64,000 nt of DNA from Nitzschia sp. pyKryTriq1 (taxonomy: Eukaryota > Bacillariophyta > Bacillariophyceae > Bacillariales > Bacillariaceae): positions 1,116,001 through 1,180,000 of the forward strand of contig OY101128.1 of NCBI GenBank assembly GCA_956465555.1, in the 5' to 3' direction. Under the pieces are notes generated by a model, which was given only the letters and a program-made list of their open reading frames with translations, searched no databases and had not been told where the DNA came from. Positions within the stretch are counted from its first letter, which is position 1. Every line of letters begins with the position of its first letter. The position numbers were made by a program, and so were the translations under genes. Positions 1 through 8,598 of this stretch are shown here, piece by piece.

Positions 1-365
1 TACTCACAGCCGACGGCCATTCGGAGCTCATATCCACTACGGACGATCGATTACAAATTGTCAAGATTTGGGGCTGGGATGAAGAATATTCCCAAGCAGA
101 CCAGAAACATTACTTGCTCTTTTCCATGGACGTACAGTTTCCAAGGTCCGATCCGAAATTACCAGAACGAAAGGAACGCTTGTACTTCCAAGCTCGGATT
201 GATCGGTCGACCAATAACGGCGCAATTAGTCTGAGCGATGGTACAGTTACCGTCAAGAAAGACGTGGTATCAGAGAAGACCAAGGGCATGTGGGGACTGT
301 TTCAAGTGGCGGATATCCCCACCCAATTTCAACATGTTGGCGACTTTAAAGCAAAGCCCTCATAG
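1..365 (+). CDS. 3' end of an unrecognised protein (5' partial)
   Basis: The reading frame is open from position 3 to a TAG at 363-365 (120 codons) and has no convincing start, so the gene begins outside the window. The C-terminal part has alternating hydrophobic and charged stretches (LYFQARIDRS, GAISLSDGTVTVKKD, GMWGLFQVADI) that read like beta-strands of a compact domain. There is no transmembrane segment or low-complexity tract, and the codon pattern looks like a conserved protein. I do not recognise the family and assign no function. Confidence 0.6.
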   Translation, partial: LTADGHSELISTTDDRLQIVKIWGWDEEYSQADQKHYLLFSMDVQFPRSDPKLPERKERLYFQARIDRSTNNGAISLSDGTVTVKKDVVSEKTKGMWGLFQVADIPTQFQHVGDFKAKPS

Positions 366-466
366 TAGTAGGAGTAGTCTAGAAGTCGCACTGAAAAATA
401 ATAATGACAAGATCTGATGATCAAGAATGAATTGGTAGTAGACTATGTTTTAAGACAACTTTAGCT

Positions 467-1206
467 TTAATTAAAGCTAGTCTCCTCGCCAAGCTTCAGC
501 TTTCCACCGTCGTAGACGCAATAAAATCCAGTAGCAGGGTCCGGTGTCCCCTCGAAAGCAACCATCTTTTCGATTCCTTCAGGAGGAGTTGTTTCGTCCA
601 ACACTGACTTGTCAACGGCCAACCACTCGTCCTTTTCCGCATCCAGGTATGCCCACTCCAACGTCTTTTTGGCGGAAACTTGTAGAGGGTAGAGTCGTTT
701 CGCATGCTAGTATCATTATTCGCAACAAAAGCATTCATGTGAGGAACAAGCAACAGTATTGAAAGTCAGAAAGTCTGTCATGTCATAGTCTGTTGCACTG
801 CACTGCAGTTTACTGTACGTACCTCGGCAATCAGTGCACGCTGGAGTGCTACAGCAATGGCTGTATAGGCACTATCCTTACTTCGGACGTAACCCACTCG
901 GAGCCAATCCTCGGAATCATCTTCTTTCATTCGAATACCCACTGCAATCTTCGTTTCGGTTTTCATATCGATATATCGATCCCATTGCTGCTTTGGTTTG
1001 AGTTTGACAATTTGCTTGTTATCCGATTTACTGTCCTTGGCCTTTTTCTTGCTGGCACCGCCCCCTCCGAATCCTCCCGCGAACAGGCGACTACTTTGGC
1101 TGATGGTGATGTGGGATGCTCCTCTCGCGTGATGATGGTCGTGCAACGGGCTGAACCCTTCCACGGAAAGGCAAATAGCCGAGAGCAATAATGCGGCAGT
1201 CTTCAT
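467..1206 (-). CDS. Putative plastid-targeted conserved protein (2 exons)
   Basis: Exon 1 runs 1206-823 and exon 2 706-467. The 116-bp intron (822-707) has GTACGT at the donor and TAG at the acceptor. Splicing in phase 0 joins ...RALIAE to HAKRLYPLQV and gives 207 aa. The ATG at 1206 opens a hydrophobic signal peptide (MKTAALLLSAICLSVEG) followed by FSPL, which resembles the signal peptide plus transit peptide used for diatom plastid import, then a Gly/Lys-rich linker. The mature part (about residues 60-207) is a compact domain with KIAVGIRMKEDD, GFYCVYDGGKLKL and EGTPDPATG. The function is not recognised. The plastid location is inferred from the pre-sequence only. Confidence 0.72.
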
Positions 1207-1230
1207 TGTTATCAAAGTCAGTGATGGCAA

Positions 1231-1711
1231 TGGTTATGATGATGATGATTCAACAATGTACCACGGATTGTCCAAGTGAATGATGATGTGTGGTCATGGT
1301 GACATCTTCATTCTTCATCGGCGGATTTCGCTGAGAACACGATCCAAGATCCAACGGGCGTTTGTGTAAGATTTGATTCATGAATGTAACGTCATCAACC
1401 AAGTAGATGGGTCAGTCACGGGCATCAACTTCTAAGTCATGAGTGACGTATTTCCGTGACGTTGCAATTCTTCGACCTGGGTTCTTTCTACTGTACCGGT
1501 AGCTCTCACATCATAGAGATGCTTTTTTTTCTACTGTACAACAATAGAAGAGTCGTGAAGAAGACGTCAAGACTCAACAGCTACGAGTGTCATATCAATA
1601 TAATCATCACCAGACGGCTCGTATTTTCTCTTGAGCTAACATCCGTATCATCATGTCCGATTTACTTCCACCATTTCTACTCTAGCAGCCGTTGTGGTCT
1701 TCCGCCAACAG
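1231..1711. other. Intergenic, no gene seen
   Basis: This is the spacer between the divergently placed plastid-protein start and the 3' end of the flavin oxidase. It holds a short GATGAT/ATGATG run near 1235-1250 and no supported ORF or RNA gene. Confidence 0.5.
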
Positions 1712-3793
1712 TCATATTGCTGATTGATTCTTGGGTTTGGAGGGGACACTTTGTTCGTAACGTAAAACATGAAAAGGATCGTACTGCTCTTTGAGCTCAA
1801 CTAGTCTCTCAAGGTTGTCTTCCCAGTAGGTACGAGGGTACTCATCTTTGGCCAAGCTCGGCATGGGATAATTGAAAAAAGAGCCTTTCATGTGTCTAGA
1901 CAGAGAAGGCCATACGGCTGTCACCAGTGCTGCTTCTTGTTCAAAGACTTGTTGCGCTTCAGTGGAGGATGTATTTCCTTCCTTTGGAACGAGAAGATCC
2001 AGCCGCACATTGAATAGTGCTTGCCGATAGGGAAAGGCTGTGCCGTTGTTGGGTATATCCGCAATGGCCCCACCCCACAAGTCAATTGTGGGGGATATGT
2101 GACGAGAATATTTAAAGAGCACCAAGAAGCTTTCTTCGATATCCTTCCAGACCATGGGTGTGTTATTTTCTGCGTACAGAAATCCATTCCAGGATTGAGC
2201 GGCCCAGATGGAGGTCCAGGCGTCTGGTTGTTCCTTGGCCCGAGACATGGAAGTCCAAGAATTGTAGTAGAACCACACATTTTCAGCAGCGCTGGGAGAA
2301 AGAAGCGGTAACAAGTGCTCCTTCAAGTACTTCATCCCCATTGGCTTCTCGGGGTTGGAATCTCCCATCCAATACATGGTGATCTCTGCTGTACCATTGA
2401 TCAAGGTCTCATTGTGCCACATGCTCCTTCCTCTGAGATACCCATCGTCAAGTTCTACTATTGACGGAACAATCGTATCATTTTGGTTGTTGCTTTGGAA
2501 TCCGTGCAGACGGATGGCAACATTTTGGTCAAGCGTCGACTCGATATCGCCCAGCTTTTGAAGAAAGTCCATGGCTTCTTCTAATGGGAGCCGAACGTTC
2601 GCGGTCAGTTTCATATCATCGCACGGGTAAACTTGGTACTCAATCTCCGTCACCACTCCAAAACTGGCTCCTCCTGCCCCCAGGAGAGCCCAGAAGAGGT
2701 CGTCCCCTTGTTGGACGTCTTGCACAATTCCACTGGTCAAGACGACCCGCATTCGTACTACATTGTCGATCCCCAGACCATATTTCCGCGACAGCAATCC
2801 GTACCCGCCTCCCATTATGAAACCTCCCATACCCACGCGTGCTGCATCGGCCACTACACCGGCGTGTCCTTTTTGATCCAGTACCTGCAGGAAGAAATCC
2901 TCTACTCGCACGCCTGGTTCGATCACGACAGTAGTTTGGATACCGGTGTGGGTAGTGGTGCCGCTGCTGCTACTGGAGGTGGAGTTTCCCCATTTCAACG
3001 AATTCAAGTGGGCTACAGAGAGCACCACACCCCTCCCTCCTATGGTACCATATCCTGCTGGCGAGTATCCTCCGGACCGAACCGCAAATTCCAAATCATA
3101 CTCCCTTGCCAATCCAGCCAAAATCGGCACAGCCAGTTCCACATCGTGCTGCGTCTTGGCTTCAATGACTGCCAAAGGGGGTTCGAGACCTTGTCTCCAA
3201 ACCTTGGCGGCCTCGACAAATTTCGGTTTGGTGCTCTGTAGGACAATATCTCCCTCTAGGTGTTCATCCAACTTTTCAAGAGCTTGCAAAATTTCTTGAA
3301 GATGATGATTATCATTGTCATTATCGGGGTCATGCTGATCATCGCCATAAGAATGCGTCGTTTCCTGCTGATAAAGAACATGGACCACGGTGCCGTCCCT
3401 CAAGGAGTCCGAACGCCACTTGGCCAGCATCAAGACGAACGCCATGAAGCAGCAGAAACACCATCGGCGCAGCGATGATTGTTGACGTTGGAGTTTGTGC
3501 TGTTCCTCGATCCATTCGAACGGGTGCGAAGAGGAGGAGTCGGTGTAATGATGACCACCCTGATGCTTGTTGTTGTTGTTGTTGTTGTTGTTGTCGCCTT
3601 GTTTGGAAGGAAATTCGACGTGGAGACTTTGATATTCTCCCCCATATTGATGATAACGAACCGATTCTGTGGGATGTATTTCTTCGTCGGCGTCATTACG
3701 AGGACCATATTGATCGTAAATTGTCACGCCTGGCAATCGATTCTGAAGAACATTGGGTCGCTGCTGCTGCTGATGATGATGATTCTGCAACAT
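1712..3793 (-). CDS. Membrane-anchored FAD-linked oxidase, berberine-bridge-enzyme type
   Basis: The 693-aa protein starts at the ATG at 3793; the frame is open further upstream but without an ATG. The N-terminus is His/Gln/Asn-rich and cytosol-like. One hydrophobic segment lies at about 111-126 (FCCFMAFVLMLA), consistent with a type II membrane anchor. An FAD-binding PCMH domain follows (about 200-385), with AVRSGGYSPAGYG and GMGGFIMGGGYG. The C-terminal BBE motif is YPRTYWEDNLERLVELK...YDPF. The family oxidises small substrates such as alkaloids, sugars or alcohols, often with bicovalently bound flavin. Here the usual His is Tyr243 and the usual Cys is Ala317, so FAD is probably held non-covalently. 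Several N-x-S/T sites fit a lumenal or extracellular catalytic domain. The substrate is unknown. Confidence 0.85.
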   Translation of the reverse strand: MLQNHHHQQQQRPNVLQNRLPGVTIYDQYGPRNDADEEIHPTESVRYHQYGGEYQSLHVEFPSKQGDNNNNNNNNKHQGGHHYTDSSSSHPFEWIEEQHKLQRQQSSLRRWCFCCFMAFVLMLAKWRSDSLRDGTVVHVLYQQETTHSYGDDQHDPDNDNDNHHLQEILQALEKLDEHLEGDIVLQSTKPKFVEAAKVWRQGLEPPLAVIEAKTQHDVELAVPILAGLAREYDLEFAVRSGGYSPAGYGTIGGRGVVLSVAHLNSLKWGNSTSSSSSGTTTHTGIQTTVVIEPGVRVEDFFLQVLDQKGHAGVVADAARVGMGGFIMGGGYGLLSRKYGLGIDNVVRMRVVLTSGIVQDVQQGDDLFWALLGAGGASFGVVTEIEYQVYPCDDMKLTANVRLPLEEAMDFLQKLGDIESTLDQNVAIRLHGFQSNNQNDTIVPSIVELDDGYLRGRSMWHNETLINGTAEITMYWMGDSNPEKPMGMKYLKEHLLPLLSPSAAENVWFYYNSWTSMSRAKEQPDAWTSIWAAQSWNGFLYAENNTPMVWKDIEESFLVLFKYSRHISPTIDLWGGAIADIPNNGTAFPYRQALFNVRLDLLVPKEGNTSSTEAQQVFEQEAALVTAVWPSLSRHMKGSFFNYPMPSLAKDEYPRTYWEDNLERLVELKEQYDPFHVLRYEQSVPSKPKNQSAI

Positions 3794-4617
3794 GCTGATG
3801 TTGGAATTTTTTACTCTTTGTTTATTCTTGTGAGCTGATGCGACGAGTATGCCGGCAATTTTGAAGAATAACACAACGACACCGATAATATTTTAAAGAA
3901 CAAAAAGACGGCCAAAGGCATTGCAATTGGTACGAGTGGACCAGTAGCAACGCTTTGTTTTATATTAAAATACACAGGTACTATCACTCGGAAATAAATA
4001 CGGAATGCATCGTTACCAGAATAGTGCACTGCATCGTCGATGGTGACGCTTTGCTTTCCTTGCTTTCAGTATGCGCCATTTTATTCAGTCTTTCGAGGGT
4101 GACACATCAACTAACGTGAATGACGATGGCCAAAGAAAACGTTCCGGATAACGCGTCTCCTAAAAAGTATAAGCGAAATATTTCGCATGTGATATTTTCG
4201 TCGGTAGGAAACACGACTCGAGCGAATAAAGGGCTAGACAAGTACTTTCCAAAACCAAAACCAAAAATGGGGGAAGAAAACTCGGCTTCGCGATCTTATT
4301 GGATCATTATTGTTACTGTATTGGCATTGAAAAGATTTGATGCTTCGCCATCTTCTCACATCCTTTGCTGTTCTCATCCATCACATCATCTTTTCGATAC
4401 TACTGGATTATTTTTGATGATTCTTCTCGATCCGAACCGAGAGAAGGCACATGCAATCATCATATTTTGTAGAATACCAAGAAGCTACAGTACTACTAGT
4501 AGCAACACTTTCATTCTTATTCTTTTCATAAAAACGAGCAAGCCCAAGCACTAAAGGCCATACCAGCATATAGTACAGTACAATCCTTACAAGAACAACA
4601 AGAACAAAAAAGCAACC
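3794..4617. other. Intergenic with one doubtful ORF
   Basis: A plus-strand frame at 4120-4554 (144 codons, ATG at 4120) starts with a Lys-rich, hydrophilic stretch and ends in unconvincing hydrophobic sequence. It could be a first exon or noise. I found no homology signal and do not call it a gene. Confidence 0.3.
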
Positions 4618-5214
4618 ATGGCGATCATGTCATCGACGAGCCCAGCCAAAGCAAAGAAGCAAAAGACGACTGATGGACAGGAGGAGCCCAGAACTGGATG
4701 GGAACACCACACTCTCAATGTAAGTGAGGCGGTTGTGAAGACAGAAGAAGGTAGACACTTTCAAGAACTGGTCTATGCAGAGGTCAGTATCTTGAAAGGT
4801 ATCGGGACCTTCTCCACCCATGTCTTGGATGCCTTGGGTGCTAGCACCATCAAGGAGCTGGCCAAGTACAAGTACTTTTTGCTCGCTCGTGCAATCACGA
4901 CGTTGAGTGAAACAGAAACCAAGGGAGGACGCTTGAAGGGTTCCACTATGAATATTAACAAGGCGGTCGTCAAAGAGTATGAGACACGGACGCTCAAGGA
5001 AATCAGCGACGCTCCGGTCCAGGCCTTGCAGGGAATCGGCGATCAAGCTCATGAACTACTCGAAACTATGGGTGTCAAGACAGTCAAGGAATTAGCAGAA
5101 TTCAAGTATTGTCGATGGGCTGAAGCCATTGTTCAAGCCGCGGCCTTTGAAGAAATGACGACGGTGAAAGAACGCAAGGTGAAAGCGGCCCTCCACAAAC
5201 TTACCTACGAGTAA
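4618..5214 (+). CDS. Tandem helix-hairpin-helix-like repeat protein
   Basis: The 198-aa protein has its ATG at 4618 in good context (AACCATGG), with a second ATG three codons later. After a Lys-rich, nuclear-signal-like start (AKAKKQKTT) there are two copies of one unit. Unit 1 (about 50-100) contains ILKGIGTFSTHVLDALGAST and KELAKYKYFLLARAI. Unit 2 (about 122-172) contains ALQGIGDQAHELLETMGVKT and KELAEFKYCRWAEAI. The xLxGIGxxxxxxLxxxGxxTVKELA pattern resembles helix-hairpin-helix folds that bind DNA or mediate protein contact. The role is otherwise unknown. It is a single exon and is not co-oriented with its neighbours. Confidence 0.7.
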   Translation: MAIMSSTSPAKAKKQKTTDGQEEPRTGWEHHTLNVSEAVVKTEEGRHFQELVYAEVSILKGIGTFSTHVLDALGASTIKELAKYKYFLLARAITTLSETETKGGRLKGSTMNINKAVVKEYETRTLKEISDAPVQALQGIGDQAHELLETMGVKTVKELAEFKYCRWAEAIVQAAAFEEMTTVKERKVKAALHKLTYE

Positions 5215-5379
5215 TTTGTCTTCAAGGTGGGGGTTCGGTGGGGAACTTTTGGTTCATGGATCCAAAGTCCTCCCATATTGATTGTGCGCAAGTAATGAGT
5301 CTAGCCAGCAGCTTAAAGTCTTTACTACGACATACTTCTACCGTATAGTTCTAAAGAAATACGACTGTGATTACTGCTA

Positions 5380-6963
5380 TTAGCCAAAGTTGAATCCAAA
5401 CCCAAATTGCATATTCCGTCGTGCATCTTTTGGTCCGTAGCGTAGAGGCCAGGCATAGGTTGCCTCAAATCGACCCATGGGAGTAGCTGCTGAAATCCCC
5501 GCACCCACAGCGGTGCGAGTACTGTTCAAGATCTTTTGCAAGGGGATACCGCTGGTAGTACCAACAAGGGTGCCGGCGTTGACAAAAGAAAAGGCCCGAA
5601 TACCATAATCGCCCATGACTCCAGGGGCTGCCACCGAAGCAGCAAGCGAGGCTGTGTAGAACATGGCACCCCCCAAGGAATCGCCTCCCGGAGAAACCCC
5701 CGCGGAGGAAATACCATTACTTGTGCGAGGACCAATACCCGCCGGCATGAATCCCCGAATGGACATGGGACCTCCTACGAAGAATCGATCGGAAATGGTA
5801 GGTGGTTTGCACATTCCTTTGAAACTCAGTGCTTGCAAAAAGCCTCCCGCGCAAGTTCCGTGAAGCGCCACACCTCCCTCGGAGGACAATGGTATATGAA
5901 TCGAGGCCCCGCCTTGCGCTTTGGCAAATCCTACATCGCCAGGGGGACCAGCCACTTCCACTTTGGAAAACCAATCCAATCCTTGTGTCGGTTGAAAGCG
6001 ATCATCCAGATATTCCCCATTCGTTCGAACTTCCCAAGCCACTGAATGCGTCAGACTGCATCCCGATAATGCCACAATTTCATGAGAGGCACTTGCCGCA
6101 TAGGGCAATTCCGCATGCTTTCGAGGGACGACATCTCGTAAGGCCAATTGCCAATCCAATCCCCAGAAATAACCAGGTGCCATATCTGGACGCAGGACTC
6201 TTCCAGAGTTGTCCAATCGACATGCTACGTATCGTTGGTATTCTTTGTAGGATCGTGTCCATTCGTAGTCCATTGTATCGAGAACTGCTCTAACACCCAA
6301 ATGGTACTGACTTCCCTTGGGCAAGGCCAGGAGCGTTTCGACGAGGTTGCCGTTTTGATCGGGCATCCAGGAATACAAGGGACGCTCATGAGACAAATAA
6401 AACGAAGACGTTGCAGTCTGGTCGACTGTATATTTCAGTTGTGTCTGATCTAGATGTCCCGTCAGGTTTGGCAGGGTAGCTGAACATTCAAACTGGGCTT
6501 TCGGCAGTCGGGATGGCGAATTGAGGCTCTCTTCAAAGCCTTCGTGCTTGAAACCACCTCCAATATACACCGAGTACCAGTTCTTTTCTTCCAAAATCAC
6601 AGTCAATTTGTGAGGGTGCTCATTGTTGTTGTTGTTGTCGTCATCCTCGTTGGTCTTTCCAATTTGCAATTCCACACTTTCAAAACAGCCCGTCCGTGTC
6701 AGGTTGTCCACCACTTGGGCCACGCCCAGTTGCACTTGCGGAAGAGATTGGAAATCTTCAAACAAAATACCATTTTCCAGCAGCCTCGCATTTATTAAAT
6801 CCTTGTTGGTCTTGAGCCTTTTTTCTTTATCCTTGGACGAAACGCTGGCAGGAAAGAGGATATTCAAAGGATATTCACTGACAAAGGCGCCCCACTGGCG
6901 TTGGTGCTGTTGCCTCGCGCGTTCCTGAAGAACCTCGTTCACTCGCTGCGACACATCCGCCAT
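5380..6963 (-). CDS. Sam50/Omp85-family outer-membrane beta-barrel protein
   Basis: The 527-aa protein starts at the ATG at 6963. The N-terminal 35-115 region looks like one POTRA domain (LINARLLENGILFEDFQSL, GVAQVVDNLTRTGCFESVEL). The rest is a beta-barrel with the diagnostic loop-6 motif SIRGF inside FFVGGPMSIRGFMPAGIGPR, and it ends in an aromatic, FGFGFNFG-type beta-signal. A single POTRA plus a barrel is the mitochondrial Sam50 layout, the core of the machine that inserts barrel proteins into the outer mitochondrial membrane. A plastid-envelope Omp85 (Toc75/OEP80-like) is the alternative. No cleavable pre-sequence is seen, which fits an outer-membrane protein. An Asn run (about 118-123) sits in a loop. 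Confidence 0.85.
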   Translation of the reverse strand: MADVSQRVNEVLQERARQQHQRQWGAFVSEYPLNILFPASVSSKDKEKRLKTNKDLINARLLENGILFEDFQSLPQVQLGVAQVVDNLTRTGCFESVELQIGKTNEDDDNNNNNEHPHKLTVILEEKNWYSVYIGGGFKHEGFEESLNSPSRLPKAQFECSATLPNLTGHLDQTQLKYTVDQTATSSFYLSHERPLYSWMPDQNGNLVETLLALPKGSQYHLGVRAVLDTMDYEWTRSYKEYQRYVACRLDNSGRVLRPDMAPGYFWGLDWQLALRDVVPRKHAELPYAASASHEIVALSGCSLTHSVAWEVRTNGEYLDDRFQPTQGLDWFSKVEVAGPPGDVGFAKAQGGASIHIPLSSEGGVALHGTCAGGFLQALSFKGMCKPPTISDRFFVGGPMSIRGFMPAGIGPRTSNGISSAGVSPGGDSLGGAMFYTASLAASVAAPGVMGDYGIRAFSFVNAGTLVGTTSGIPLQKILNSTRTAVGAGISAATPMGRFEATYAWPLRYGPKDARRNMQFGFGFNFG

Positions 6964-7654
6964 GACCGAGCGATTAATCAATCAATCGAGTTTGACGGAG
7001 ACAGTCAATCTTCAAGTTTGTAACCAACTCTGGTGAAACTGTGTTAGGTAGACGAGACGAGACGAGACGAGACAAGATTACGAGTACATGATAGCCATAA
7101 AGCACAACAGCACACGAATAATTATCACCTCGCATCGTCGAAAAGAGAGAGAAGATGGGGCGCGTGTGCGAGATATAATGAGAGATGCAGATCGGATGCG
7201 TTCGTCCGCCCATCCGGTGAGGGGCTGGAGATACTGTCCGCTTTTGTCCGTGTTCGCGACAGAAAAGTCGGACATCCCCGACCGAGTGAGCGACGACCGG
7301 ATGTACAGTCCAGTAGACTAGACTACCGTAGCCAAGATAGCGAAGAAAAAATCATCATGATCTACTAGCTAGTAGTAGAGAGCAGAGATCAGAAGAAGTA
7401 GACAAATCTCATGCTACGAAACTCTACTACTAGTATTGCATACATCAAGAGCTGGAAAATAGCCAAAGGCGGTAGCCGGGGGGGGAGGCAGTACATAGAG
7501 AGTACCGGCACCGAGGATCCACCAGCACGACGGCATCATCAAGAAATAATGACCCTGCTGCTGGCACCACCACGAGGGTTGATTACTAGAGTAGTAGAAT
7601 ATAACAACTTGAGCTACAGTAGTAAGAAATCGCTATATCCACTTCAGCACTTCG
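6964..7654. other. Intergenic with CGAGA pentamer repeat
   Basis: About 690 bp without a supported gene. A short tandem array of GAGAC/ACGAG pentamers sits at about 7050-7075, and CTACTAGTAG-type words occur near 7360-7430. Confidence 0.5.
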
Positions 7655-8083
7655 TCAACACTCTATCCGCCTGCAAAAGTCTTCGGGATAGGAATACTCC
7701 ATAAATTTCGCGGCCGCCCGTGAAATCTCCTCTCCAAATATATCTCGAATGATCCAAAAGCACATATCAATCCCTGCTGAAATCCCAGCAGAGGTGAAAA
7801 TGACCGGGGAAGTCGTTTCTTGTTGTTTTTGTTGTTGTAGCTGCTGTTGCTGCTGCTTGATCACGGATTGGCTCTTTTCTACCAGAAGATTAGGATACCA
7901 TTCCTGCAAAACCTCGATCAGTCCCCAGTGCGTAGTGATGGATGATCCTGGCGTCAAGACACCGAGAGTGCTCTTTGGCGTTTTTTGTCGCGAGAGGAAT
8001 GAAGAATGAAAAGATCTTGTCAAGAGTTGTGAACCACCCATACAAAATAATGTAGGATAATATTTAGGATACACGTACCGCAT
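7655..8083 (-). pseudogene. DJ-1/PfpI-family C-terminal fragment, probably 5'-truncated
   Basis: The frame encodes the C-terminal half of a DJ-1/PfpI (class I glutamine-amidotransferase-like) domain: LGVLTPGSSITTHWGLIEVL, then YPNLLVEKSQSVI, then the conserved FTSAGISAGIDMCFWIIRD and EEISRAAAKFMEY. The N-terminal half with the nucleophile cysteine is absent from this frame. An upstream frame (8211 to about 8060) without an ATG could be a preceding exon, but the splice sites I tried gave no family-like join. A Gln-rich insert (about residues 82-94) breaks the domain between two strands. I favour a decayed or truncated copy over an intact gene. Confidence 0.5.
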
Positions 8084-8211
8084 AGCGGAATCGAATCGCG
8101 CGGTTCAAAAGATTTTTCCTCGACTTCTTGTCTGTCCTTCGCTCGTTGGGGTGTCCATAGGGTGTCCGAGACGAAAGCTGTTTGCTCTACTACTCTATTA
8201 ATTTCTCTCAA

Positions 8212-8598
8212 CCGTCAAGGTAGCAACTAAATTAGACAGTGCACTTTTTCGCTGCTTTACGATATACTACAGTAGTAGTCCTGCTGTAAAATACTCTACT
8301 AGAGTAGAGCTACCGGTACTACATAAGACTCTACTCCCTCTCTCTCTCTACTCTAGGAGTAGTAATATAGAGAGGTACTCATAACGAGCACGATAATTGG
8401 TATGGTCGCCAGCAGGTACCGGTATAGTAGGGGTACCAGTATATTCTACGTATCTCAGCTGGTGCATGGATATCGTTCAAGAAGAAAAAGAAAGGGGGCC
8501 ATCTCCGTCCGTACGAGTTGGAGTAGGACTAGCCGCGTCGAGCTAGAGCGTACGAGGACAGTATACAAATCGTGTTGTGGGGACGAGAATGTTTCAAT
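8212..8598. other. Intergenic with palindromic CTAGTA/TACCGG words
   Basis: This spacer contains one copy of a dispersed 38-nt repeat (8227-8264) and dense ACTAGAGTAG, TACCGGTA and CTCTCTCTC motifs. No gene is seen. Confidence 0.5.
8227..8264 (+). repeat. Dispersed 38-nt repeat, copy a
   Basis: The core GACAGTGCACTTTT followed by CTGCTTTACGATA recurs at 17905-17942 with only 4 mismatches over 38 nt. A partial copy lies at 42911-42932. All three sit in intergenic DNA next to CTACTAGTAG-rich sequence. Confidence 0.7.

Noticed and set aside
3565-3600. GTT microsatellite as an intergenic repeat
   Set aside because: It is the Asn run in the N-terminal region of the flavin oxidase, so it is coding.
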